Below, piece by piece: positions 1 through 7,300 of a stretch of DNA of 8,856 nt (position 1 is its first letter; each line of letters starts with the position of its first letter). Position numbers and translations under genes: made by a program. The notes beneath the pieces were generated by a model. That model worked only from the letters and a program-made list of their open reading frames with translations. It searched no databases and was not told the DNA's origin. This DNA comes from an uncultured Desulfobulbaceae bacterium (GTDB lineage Bacteria; Desulfobacterota; Desulfobulbia; Desulfobulbales; Desulfobulbaceae): assembly GCA_945787305.1 (NCBI GenBank), contig CALZIH010000099.1, forward strand, positions 1-8,856, given 5' to 3'.

Positions 1-540
1 GTTGTTTAGTTCTGAAGGTATACCGATGCGTGCTTCAGCATTGCCGGGCGCAAATAGGCCGCTGAGGAGCCTGGCAAGTTCACCGCCTGACTGATCTGCA
101 AGGCCTGCCCCCCCGGAAAGGGGTGTCATAATAGAGGCAAAGAACGCAAGGGCCTGTTGAGAGGCCGATGAAAGAGTGTTTGCAGGCAGTGTTGCCGCCA
201 GAGTATTGGCTTGGGACAATAGCGTACTTTCAGTAGGGAGTAGATGCAGGGATTTGCCTATATCCTGCATTAAAGGATCGGTCAGGATTTGCAGGGTGAA
301 ACGAGGGGAGAGGCTTGTCACCTGAAGCTCAAGGCGTTGGCCAATCTGCAGTGGTGCTTTTGATTCGGCTATATATTGCTGGCCTTCGACGTCAAGTGTA
401 AATTGGTTGTGGTTTTTGCCTGTGATCAACCCTTGGAGAATCTGGCCACGATTGAAGGGAGGCTGCTGCTGTTTGTTTTCCTGGAAAAGTTGGAGTTTTT
501 CGATGCGAAGCGTTGGGGGAATGGGAGAAACAGGATCCAT
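1..540 (-). CDS. FliK-like flagellar hook-length control protein, N-terminal part (runs off left edge)
   Basis: An open frame of 180 codons starts at the ATG at 538-540 and reaches base 1 without a stop, so the C-terminal part is missing. The visible part begins with a Pro/Gln-rich leader. From about residue 34 to 84 there is a compact beta-rich segment (QGLITG, FTLDVEGQQYIAES, IGQRLELQV, FTLQIL). This pattern of a small beta domain followed by an Ala/Ser/Leu-rich low-complexity helical stretch resembles the N-terminus of proteins annotated as FliK in Gram-negative anaerobes. FliK is the secreted ruler that sets hook length and switches the flagellar export gate; its diagnostic C-terminal domain would lie outside the window. 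The gene starts 23 bp after the PilZ gene on the same strand, without a strong Shine-Dalgarno, which suggests read-through or coupling from that gene. Coding is well supported; the FliK assignment is by resemblance only. Confidence 0.6.
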   Translation of the reverse strand, partial: MDPVSPIPPTLRIEKLQLFQENKQQQPPFNRGQILQGLITGKNHNQFTLDVEGQQYIAESKAPLQIGQRLELQVTSLSPRFTLQILTDPLMQDIGKSLHLLPTESTLLSQANTLAATLPANTLSSASQQALAFFASIMTPLSGGAGLADQSGGELARLLSGLFAPGNAEARIGIPSELNN

Positions 541-563
541 GGTGGAAGGAGTCGACAGGGAAA

Positions 564-1238
564 CTATTCGACTCGAACCTTGTCGCGAAGCTGTCGTCTT
601 TGTTCCTGTAGACAACAGGAGATAATGATATCCCTGGCTTTTCTATCAATGTCTTCAAAGGAAAAAGCGACCTGGTAGCGTTTTTTTCGCATTCGGTACG
701 TACGGATTACTTTGCCTTGACAGATGACCGGTGCTTCCTGTCCGGGAAGATCGATTTCGAGTTGAATACGGTTTTGATTTACCGGTTTTCCCGGAAAAAG
801 GGCCAGTACTCCGCCACCCGAGAGATCAATGGTGTGGCCGCTCAGCGTCCAGGGACGATACTTGATTTCACTGGGACCTGGTTGATAGCTTGCTTGTATT
901 GGCGAACTGATCATAACACGAAAATATACACGAAGGGACTCCGGGTTGATCGATTCCAGCGCGGTAAAATGCAGTGTGCGGCCGCCATCAGCGTCGTCAA
1001 GCTTGACGTTCAGGTTGACGGAACCGTCGTCATGTTTGACAATCAGTCGGCAGTTCTCTCCATAATTGAGCTGCGCATGGTCAAGGGTGTCCGGCGGGAA
1101 TATGAGCTTAAATGATGGAGCTTTGGTCTTTTTGAGAATGCATTTTAAGCGCTGGGACTCGCCCTTTTCAATGGGAATGTCGACCGTTGCAATTGCACTG
1201 TCATTAAGTTGATTTATTATTTCTGCGATTCCGGACAC
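564..1238 (-). CDS. YcgR-like PilZ domain protein (c-di-GMP receptor)
   Basis: A 224-residue soluble protein. The N-terminal half (about 1-95) is beta-rich and looks like the YcgR-type N-domain. The PilZ domain follows at about 100-210 with both parts of the c-di-GMP signature: RxxxR at R103-R107 (RVYFR) and DxSxxG at D138-G143 (DLSGGG). An intact signature predicts real c-di-GMP binding. Such proteins typically brake or tune flagellar motors or affect surface behaviour; the adjacent FliK-like gene fits a flagellar role. The start is GTG at 1236-1238: an AAGG Shine-Dalgarno lies 7 nt upstream, and an in-frame TAA sits just before it, so no longer form is possible. A candidate promoter is found about 50 bp upstream. 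The PilZ call is firm; the specific process controlled is inferred from the neighbour. Confidence 0.9.
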   Translation of the reverse strand: MSGIAEIINQLNDSAIATVDIPIEKGESQRLKCILKKTKAPSFKLIFPPDTLDHAQLNYGENCRLIVKHDDGSVNLNVKLDDADGGRTLHFTALESINPESLRVYFRVMISSPIQASYQPGPSEIKYRPWTLSGHTIDLSGGGVLALFPGKPVNQNRIQLEIDLPGQEAPVICQGKVIRTYRMRKKRYQVAFSFEDIDRKARDIIISCCLQEQRRQLRDKVRVE

Positions 1239-1287
1239 TACGCTACCTTATGGAGAATCAATTGAGAGAGGCATTCGATTATCTTTC

Positions 1288-1315
1288 CTTATACCAGATT
1301 CAATTAATAATTCAA
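1288..1315 (-). promoter_or_regulatory. Candidate extended -10 sigma-70 promoter of the PilZ gene
   Basis: On the minus strand TTGAAT (1310-1315) is followed after 16 nt by TATAAG (1288-1293), which is preceded by TGG, an extended -10 motif. Transcription would start near 1281, giving a leader of about 40 nt before the GTG start at 1238. It would separate expression of the PilZ/FliK-like pair from feoA. Seen by eye only; no transcript data. Confidence 0.4.
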
Positions 1316-1439
1316 CAAACCACATGGGCTGGAGTCTATTTTCATTTGAATCTACTGAGTTTCATGGCGGTTATACAGTAAGCAGTCTATTCGTAAAAGA
1401 GCATTACCCGGTCTGCGAGTAGGGAGAAAATAGAAAAAA

Positions 1440-1670
1440 TTAAACCTCCACGACAATATAATCCGCTTCATTGTTACGCAGTGTGAGCGTACCCCCCATA
1501 ACCCGCAGCGCAACCGGGTCGTTGAGAGGAGCCCGTTGTTTAATGGTGATTTCCGTTCCCGGGACCAGGCCCATCTCTCGAATACGGCGACCAAGTTCAC
1601 CGCCGACTTTTACGGCTGTAATGGTACCGCTTTGGTTGATGGTCATAGAACGAAGGTTAATGTTTGCCAT
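1440..1670 (-). CDS. feoA: FeoA-family ferrous iron transport protein A
   Basis: A small protein of 76 residues when read from the ATG at 1668-1670. It has the FeoA hallmarks: an opening segment NLRSMTINQSGTI, the central GRRIREMGLVPGTEI block, then APLNDPVALRV and a C-terminal stretch ending EADYIVVEV. This is the compact SH3-like fold of FeoA, a cytoplasmic partner that acts on the FeoB Fe(II) transporter. A longer form from an ATG at 1722-1724 (94 aa) is open, but the extra 18 residues are basic and unlike the family, and the short form matches the usual FeoA length of about 75-85. A GGACAGG element lies 9 nt before the chosen start. No feoB follows: the next gene on this strand is PilZ. 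It may be an orphan FeoA or serve a FeoB encoded elsewhere. Confidence 0.88.
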   Translation of the reverse strand: MANINLRSMTINQSGTITAVKVGGELGRRIREMGLVPGTEITIKQRAPLNDPVALRVMGGTLTLRNNEADYIVVEV

Positions 1671-1735
1671 AAGTTTCTGCCTGTCCAAAAGTCGAAGTGA
1701 TCGGTTGGTAACTCTTATTTTCATTCCAGGTATGC

Positions 1736-1753
1736 GAGGAATTTGTATTCCTC
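1736..1753. repeat. Short perfect hairpin in the nadA-feoA spacer
   Basis: Two 7-nt arms, GAGGAAT (1736-1742) and ATTCCTC (1747-1753), are separated by a 4-nt loop. Neither strand has a U-run after it, so it is not a standard terminator. It overlaps the candidate feoA -10 element and lies upstream of both possible feoA starts; it could be an operator or a leader structure. Confidence 0.4.
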
Positions 1754-1779
1754 ATATAGCCGGAAGGATACAACGTCAA
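1751..1779 (-). promoter_or_regulatory. Candidate sigma-70 promoter of feoA
   Basis: On the minus strand TTGACG (1774-1779; 5 of 6 matches to the -35 consensus) is followed after 17 nt by TATGAG (1751-1756; 4 of 6). Transcription would begin around 1744, leaving a leader of about 70 nt before the ATG at 1670 and very little room before the alternative ATG at 1724, which also favours the shorter FeoA. No clear Fur box was seen. Weak -10, so only a suggestion. Confidence 0.3.
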
Positions 1780-1791
1780 TACATATGATTT

Positions 1792-2901
1792 TCAGGCATT
1801 GCCCTTGTCTTTCATCGAGATATCACGTTCACGAGCAAAATCCATCATCCGTTGCAGAGGAATCAGGGCTTTTTTACGAATGGTTTCATCGAGTGTTATT
1901 TCATGCGCAGGGCGTTGCAGAACCTGGGCAAGGTTGCGCAATCCATTCATTCCCATCCAGGGGCAACGAATGCAGCTTTCGCACGTGGCGCCAACACCTT
2001 TAGATGCTGCTTCAATAAAGGTTTTACCCGGTGCAGCCTGTTGCATTTTGTAGAAGATTCCCGGTTCCGTCGCCACAATGAACTGCTTGGCATCCATTGT
2101 TGCCGCAGCTTTGATCAGTGCCGTGGTCGAGCCAACAACGTCTGCCAGTGCTATGGCTTCAGCGGGGGATTCCGGGTGGACCAGAATCCCGGCATCAGGA
2201 TGCTGTGCAATAAGCTGTTTGAGACCTTCGGCCTTAAACTGTTCATGGACGATACAGCTCCCCGGCCAGAGGAGCATGGAAACTCCTGTGGCCTGCTGTA
2301 CATAGGAACCAAGATGTTTGTCGGGTGCCCAGAGGACTTTTTGTTTCTGTTGCGCCAAGTGTTCAACAATGGGCAAAGCGATACCGGAGGTGACAACCCA
2401 GTCGGCCCTGGCCTTTACTTCTGCACTGGTGTTGGCATAGACAACAACTGTATAGTCCGGATGTGCATCGCAAAATTCCGTAAACTGCTCAACCGGGCAT
2501 TCAAGATCAAGTGAGCAGGTGGCCTGGACATCAGGCATGAGAATCCGTTTTTCCGGGTTCAATATTTTAGCGGTTTCGCCCATGAAGCGGACTCCGGCCA
2601 CAACCAGGGTCGTTGCGGGGTGTTCGCTGCCGAAACGAGCCATCTCCAAAGAGTCGGCGACATAGCCGCCGGTTTCCTCAGCCAGTTGCTGCAGGTCGGG
2701 AGAGGTATAGTAATGGGCAACAAGGACGGCGTTTTCTTTTTTCAATAGAGTCTTTATGTGACTGACCAAGGACTCTCGCTCACCCGGGACAAACTCGGCG
2801 TTCTGTTTGGCCGCCTCGGCCCGTGCCTGTTCAATACAATCATCGCTTACTGTTTCCAGGGGGATAGAGGCTATCCCATGGATTGGTTCTGTTGTCGCCA
2901 T
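1792..2901 (-). CDS. nadA: Quinolinate synthase NadA
   Basis: A 369-residue protein that condenses iminoaspartate with dihydroxyacetone phosphate to form quinolinate, the second step of de novo NAD synthesis. The family is recognised from VLVAHYYTSPDLQQLA near the start (residues 59-73), ADSLEMARF (82-90), GVRFMGETAKILNP (103-116) and the WAPDKHLGSYV segment (191-201). The cysteine ligands of the oxygen-sensitive [4Fe-4S] cluster are present: C129 (QATCSLD), C216 (WPGSCIVHE) and the C-terminal CxxCxxC (C307, C310, C313). Length is near the usual 340-370, with a roughly 35-residue N-terminal extension before the core. Start ATG 2899-2901 has a GGAG site 8 nt upstream. No nadB or nadC is visible; feoA follows on the same strand after about 120 bp. 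Function assigned with high confidence. Confidence 0.97.
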   Translation of the reverse strand: MATTEPIHGIASIPLETVSDDCIEQARAEAAKQNAEFVPGERESLVSHIKTLLKKENAVLVAHYYTSPDLQQLAEETGGYVADSLEMARFGSEHPATTLVVAGVRFMGETAKILNPEKRILMPDVQATCSLDLECPVEQFTEFCDAHPDYTVVVYANTSAEVKARADWVVTSGIALPIVEHLAQQKQKVLWAPDKHLGSYVQQATGVSMLLWPGSCIVHEQFKAEGLKQLIAQHPDAGILVHPESPAEAIALADVVGSTTALIKAAATMDAKQFIVATEPGIFYKMQQAAPGKTFIEAASKGVGATCESCIRCPWMGMNGLRNLAQVLQRPAHEITLDETIRKKALIPLQRMMDFARERDISMKDKGNA

Positions 2902-2994
2902 ATCAAAATCTCCAACGTTCGCAGCTAATTCTTTTGCTGAATAGAACTCTCTTCTTTTTTATGTTTTTTGGATTACTGTCTTTTGCCAGCCAAT

Positions 2995-3023
2995 AATATG
3001 ACGCCACACTGTAGCACGATCAA
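2995..3023 (-). promoter_or_regulatory. Candidate sigma-70 promoter of nadA
   Basis: On the minus strand TTGATC (3018-3023) and CATATT (2995-3000) are spaced by 17 nt; each matches the consensus at 4 of 6 positions. The leader to the nadA ATG would be about 85-90 nt. Placement and spacing are right, but the hexamers are only moderate. Confidence 0.3.
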
Positions 3024-3170
3024 GTAACGACTGAAATAAAGAAATACTCTTTCCTTAACAGAGTACCACCTTGTTTGTTGTTGTGGTTTAGGTATAAACG
3101 TTGCATTGCACAGGGCAAGAATCCTTTACTCGATGTTTGCGAAACAATAAATCATTTTCGCGGAAAATAT

Positions 3171-3203
3171 AGGTGAAATTGTGAAATATGACATTGTTCA
3201 CCT
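3171..3203. repeat. Inverted repeat, 7-nt arms
   Basis: AGGTGAA (3171-3177) and TTCACCT (3197-3203) are perfect complements across a 19-nt spacer. The geometry could suit a dimeric regulator or a stem-loop; no known operator was recognised. Confidence 0.3.
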
Positions 3204-3270
3204 TCAAAATTAAGAGTCCGCATGGACAACAATGACTGTTGCAGAAAAGGAAAGCGTGAAAATTATATTT

Positions 3271-3300
3271 GTCGGTGTCGTGAAAGGCCTCGCCACCGAC
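3271..3300. repeat. Inverted repeat, 7-nt GC-rich arms
   Basis: GTCGGTG (3271-3277) pairs with CACCGAC (3294-3300) across 16 nt that contain the palindrome AGGCCT. No U-run follows on the plus strand, so a terminator is not supported. Confidence 0.35.
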
Positions 3301-3317
3301 GGCGGAAAAGTCATAAC

Positions 3318-3368
3318 TCATTGTATTTCCGTACAATGAAAACGGCGTTTTGGACTTTTAACGAGTCC
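3318..3368. repeat. Three back-to-back inverted repeats
   Basis: TCATTGTA (3318-3325) pairs with TACAATGA (3332-3339), 8 bp with a 6-nt loop. It is followed at once by AAAACG/CGTTTT around one central base (3339-3351) and by GGACT (3352-3356) pairing with AGTCC (3364-3368). They tile the segment almost without gaps. This could be a structured RNA or a set of protein sites; no known family was recognised. Confidence 0.4.
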
Positions 3369-3796
3369 CTCATATTTGGATGATGGTAATTCGTAATGCA
3401 GTGTATTTTTTCCGGAGTACAATCATCGCCGGTGACGACGACATGCGCGTCAAGGTAACAAGAGGAAAAAAGTTTCAGGCCACTGTTGTATGATCGGGAA
3501 CTCAGACTGGAGATACATATCGTCCGGGGATGATACTTTCCCCAATTTACTTGTGTTTACCAGGGTGGTATGGTAACTTTGTCGTTAAATTATGAACAAG
3601 AGATGTCGGGTGGAAATAACTGATTGTTCATTCATTTTTTCGTGTTTTTCTCGTTTGTACGACAAAGCCGTCTTTCCGTGCCGAGGTAGAAAAACCATAC
3701 ACCGGTAAGCTCGGTTTCTGGTACATCTTAGAGTAGGTAACAACGCCTGTTCCCGGAACCAGAAGGATTTTGTTGTTTCTCAAAGGGAAATTGATC

Positions 3797-3822
3797 GTCT
3801 CTTTATCTTCTTCAAAAGAGAC
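3797..3822. repeat. 8-bp inverted repeat just upstream of the cytochrome gene
   Basis: GTCTCTTT (3797-3804) is perfectly complementary to AAAGAGAC (3815-3822) with a 10-nt spacer. It ends 13 nt before the GGAG ribosome site (3836-3839) of the cytochrome gene. It is placed to act as an operator near the transcription start or as a 5' leader hairpin. No U-run follows, so it is not a normal terminator. Confidence 0.45.
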
Positions 3823-3846
3823 TATGCCTGGAAGTGGAGTTTGACC

Positions 3847-4347
3847 ATGATCGGCATCCGTTTCAGTAAGGCTTATGTTACACTGCTGCTTCTTTTCGGC
3901 AGTTTCATTGTTCTCGCAATGTCCCCGTCTGCATTTTCTGTTGAAGAAAAATCTTTACTCCAGCCTACATATGTCGGTTCTCTCCAGTGTAAACCGTGCC
4001 ATACAACGGAATATGAAAACTTTGTCAGATACGCAAAAAAAAGCCGATCCTATCGTAGTATTGAACGACTGGAAAAGGGGTTGAGCAGTAATGACCTGGA
4101 AAAATGTTACGCCTGCCACACCACGGGATACGGGACCCCCGGAGGATTTGTCAGTGTTGAAAAAACACCGCATTTACGAAATGCCGGCTGTGAGGTCTGC
4201 CATGGACCTGGTTCCGTGCATGTTGAAGATAAGCTGAGGGTTTCCATCACCAGGCTGCCCACCTTACAACTCTGCTATACCTGCCATACTTCGGAACGAA
4301 TAAGAGCCTTCAGGTTCACCCCTCTTATACACGGCGGAGGACATTGA
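3847..4347 (+). CDS. Exported tetrahaem c-type cytochrome (cytochrome c554-like)
   Basis: A 166-residue protein from the ATG at 3847, chosen because GGAG lies 7 nt before it; a TTG six bases upstream is too close to that site. Residues 1-31 form a Sec-type signal peptide (basic start, hydrophobic core about 11-25, AFS near the likely cut), so the mature protein is periplasmic. Four CxxCH haem c sites are seen: C48-H52, C87-H91, C115-H119 and C143-H147. Exactly four other histidines remain beyond the signal peptide (H109, H125, H162, H166), candidates for distal ligands. The YVGSLQCKPCH, CYACHTTGYG..GGF and CEVCHGPGSVH blocks are typical of the cytochrome c554/multihaem family. Its electron partner is not known from the sequence. 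The TGA lies one base before the kinase ATG, so the two are almost certainly co-translated and likely work together. Confidence 0.92.
   Translation: MIGIRFSKAYVTLLLLFGSFIVLAMSPSAFSVEEKSLLQPTYVGSLQCKPCHTTEYENFVRYAKKSRSYRSIERLEKGLSSNDLEKCYACHTTGYGTPGGFVSVEKTPHLRNAGCEVCHGPGSVHVEDKLRVSITRLPTLQLCYTCHTSERIRAFRFTPLIHGGGH
4336..4340 (+). promoter_or_regulatory. Ribosome binding site of the kinase, inside the cytochrome gene
   Basis: GGAGG, 8 nt before the ATG at 4349, is a near-ideal Shine-Dalgarno. It is embedded in the last codons of the cytochrome (those for its Gly-rich C-terminus), so cytochrome translation passes over the kinase start site. This fixes the kinase start and argues for translational coupling. 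Confidence 0.85.
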
Positions 4348-4348
4348 T

Positions 4349-7300
4349 ATGCTCGGCTTCCGTGAACTTCTGAAAAAGCATCTCGACTTAAAAACACTGA
4401 TCACCATCTGCATAACCCTGATTATGGGCTTGGTGATTTTTTTTAGTATCACCAACCAGCGGCAACACAGTCGGGAAAGATTGTTGTCCTATGGGCAGGA
4501 CATCAAGTCTCTTGCCTATGCCGGTATAAAACACCCGATGGCTGTTGGTGATAATCCATCCATTGAAAAACAGTTGGTCGATATTGAAGATGAGCTGGAG
4601 AACACTGAAGTGCTCATCTGCGACTTTGATCAACGGATTGTTTTTTCAACCCACGAGCAACAGATAGGGCAACAAGTTTCTGAAATAACCGATAATCAGC
4701 AATCATTAACAGCACTTGATGCTCTACTCGATGATACCATTCCGCTGGAGCAGGGCTATTTTGAAGAACGGGCAAAAGGGGAGAGTTTCTTGATCACCCT
4801 GCACCCCATTTATAACGAGCAGGAGTGTCATCACTGCCACGGCGACAGCAGGAAGATTCTCGGCGCGTTATTGGTCAGGCAATCGACCGATGCAACCTAT
4901 GCAACCATTGCCACCCTGCGTAACAGAACCATTATTATCTTCCTTGTCGGCATCTCTGCCCTGATTTCCCTCATCTCTGTTTTGTTGACTAAAATGGTCA
5001 CCAAGCCGGTAACTGAACTGGCCAGCAAGTCAAAACAACTTGCCAAGGGCGACCTGTCTGTTTCCGTGCCGGTCACATCAGGTGATTCGATAGGTGTACT
5101 CAGTCAATCCTTCAACTCCATGGTCGTCAGCATCAAAGATCAGATTGAATATGCCAACAGCTTGAAAGATGCCATTGCCGATCCCCTGATCATGGTGGAT
5201 ACCGATATGGTCATCACCTTTCTCAATGAGGCCTGCGCAAGGTTGACCGGCTACAGGAAGGAAGAGGCCGTGGGGAAATTGACCTGCCGGGAAATTTTTA
5301 GAAGTGAGATTTGTAAGAGTGATATATGTGATGATACCTGTCCCCTGAAAAGATGTCTTTTTTCCATGGAGCCGGTGGCAGGAGTGAGGACGACAATTCA
5401 TAATAAACAAGGAAAACCAATCCCGATTATAACAAGTACCAGCGCCCTTAAGGATTCCCATGGCAACATAACCGGTGCCGTTGAAATTTTCAGGGATATT
5501 ACCATTGTTCTTGAAGCGGAACGATTGGTCTATATCCAGAAGATTGCCGACAAGGAAGAGGAGCAGAGAAAGCATCTTGAAGCCATGGCGGAAAATCTCC
5601 TGAGCATTCTTTCCCAGGTCTCGGCCGGCAATCTCAAAGTACGTGCCACCCATACCGATGAAAACGAAGTCATGGGGAAAATTGCCCGGCACATTAACGC
5701 GACTCTGGATAACTTGGAGAAAATGTATGAAAAAATCTCGAGCTTCAGCAAGGAAATGGAGCTTGAGGTGGCAAGAAGAACCATGATGCTGCGCTCCAAG
5801 ACCCTTCTCCTTGAGAGAGCCAATAAGGAGCTGCAGGAGCTTGACAGGCTTAAATCCTCATTTCTGGCCAATATGTCCCATGAGTTACGTACGCCGATGA
5901 ATTCCATCATGGGCTACACCGATCTTCTGTTGGACAGGTTAGATGGTGAGATAAACACAGAACAGGAAAAAAGCCTGTTAAAGGTGCAGAACAACGCAAA
6001 GCATCTGTTAGAGCTTATCAATGATATTCTCGATATGTCAAAAATTGAATCGGGAAAAATTGAGCTTGATATCAAGCAAACGGACCTGAAAACGTTTTTA
6101 AATGATCTCTCTGTTTTTTTTCAACCTGCCATTGAGGCGAAAGATCTTTATCTCTTTTTTGATATTGAGGAAAATATCCCTGATGTGTTTGTTGATCAGG
6201 ATAAAGTTCGACAAATTTTCAATAACCTTGTCTCAAATGCCATCAAGTTTACATCCCAAGGCGGTGTTACCATTCATGCAAAATCTTCAGGCATGGGGGT
6301 GACTTCCGGACAAGAGCCTCTTTGGGTCGAGGTTTGCGTTGAAGATACCGGTATCGGTATTGAGGAAGAAGATATTGAGAAACTGTTTGATAAATTTACC
6401 CAGATAAACGTTTCGTCAAGCCGTCAATACGAGGGGACAGGATTGGGGCTCAGTATCGCTCGGGGATTAATCGTCTTGCATCGGGGAGTTATCTGGGCTG
6501 AAAGCGAACACGGGGTAGGCAGCAGGTTTCATTTTATCCTGCCGGCCCAGGAAAAGGTTCTGGCGCAATCCGATGACCCGGTTATAGAGGAACAAATGGC
6601 GGGGGCCTTGGCCGGATATTTTGATAAACCTCAAGAACTTTTTTTGGAGAACCCTGTGTATGCTGGCAAAACGGTTAAATGTTGGGAGTATGAGCATTGT
6701 GGCCAATCCAGTTGCCCTGCCTACGGAAACAGGGAACTTCGCTGTTGGCTGATAAGCGGTACCCATTGTAAAGGGGTGAAAGTGACCGGTTACCCTGAAA
6801 AGGTTGAGTTTTGTAAAGCATGCGATATTATAGAAAATCTTGTCATTGAGGAATACCAACGACACGGTGATGAGCTGTCTTTGGAGTTGACATCGCAGAG
6901 CAGCAGGACTCCTCGGGAACGAGCCAAGAAAACCATATTGGCCATAGACGATAATCCAGAGGTTATTGAGCTGATACGGAAAAATATAGGATCTGATTAC
7001 ACCGTTGTCGGTGTTGTGCACGGTAAAGACGCCGTGCATACCGCACAAATAGTTAGGCCGGCGGCAATTACCCTTGATATTATGATGCCGGAAAGAAACG
7101 GTTGGCTTGTATTGCAGGATTTGAAAAACAATCCGGAGACCCAGGATATTCCGGTCATTATTCTCTCCATTGTCGACGAGAAAAAAACAGGGTTCAGCTT
7201 AGGGGCTGCCGAATATATAGTAAAACCGATTAACAAGGAAATATTACTCCATAAACTCAAAAATATCGAAAAAAAATCGTTTATCCGCAAAATCATGATT

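Larger units (their letters stand above)
2902..3846. other. Divergent intergenic region, 945 bp, no convincing gene
   Basis: This gap separates the minus-strand nadA cluster from the plus-strand cytochrome-kinase operon, so it should carry promoters for both. No tRNA, rRNA, IS end or CRISPR pattern was seen. It holds short inverted repeats (3171-3203, 3271-3300, 3318-3339, 3339-3351, 3352-3368, 3526-3543, 3797-3822) and open but start-less stretches on both strands, notably minus 3314-3556 and minus 3628-3840. These could be decayed gene remnants or chance. A 35-codon plus-strand frame at 3232-3339 has only a weak ribosome site and is not called as a gene. Confidence 0.6.

Noticed and set aside
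1668..1724. A longer feoA starting at the ATG at 1724.
   Set aside because: The extra residues do not fit the FeoA family, the ribosome site is poor, and the shorter form matches normal FeoA length.
3100..3160. A possible GEMM-type c-di-GMP riboswitch, suggested by GCACAGGGCAA near 3108-3118.
   Set aside because: Only the short CACAGGGCAA phrase matches; the second conserved block and paired stems expected downstream are absent, and no gene follows on the plus strand within 700 bp.
3088..3336. An 82-codon minus-strand open frame.
   Set aside because: No ribosome site, Cys/His/Phe-rich composition unlike a folded protein, no recognisable motif; treated as chance.
3232..3339. A 35-codon plus-strand frame starting with ATG (VKIIFVGVVKG.. 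inside).
   Set aside because: Only a weak GGA before the ATG and no known small protein; its stop falls in a hairpin arm, so kept only as a remark.
3314..3556. An 81-codon minus-strand stretch without stops, reading partly protein-like.
   Set aside because: No usable start codon near its beginning and no family recognised; this length is expected by chance at this base composition.
5078..5692. A 204-codon minus-strand open frame inside the hybrid kinase.
   Set aside because: It lies entirely antisense to clear HAMP and PAS coding sequence and shows no domain or ribosome site; a shadow frame.
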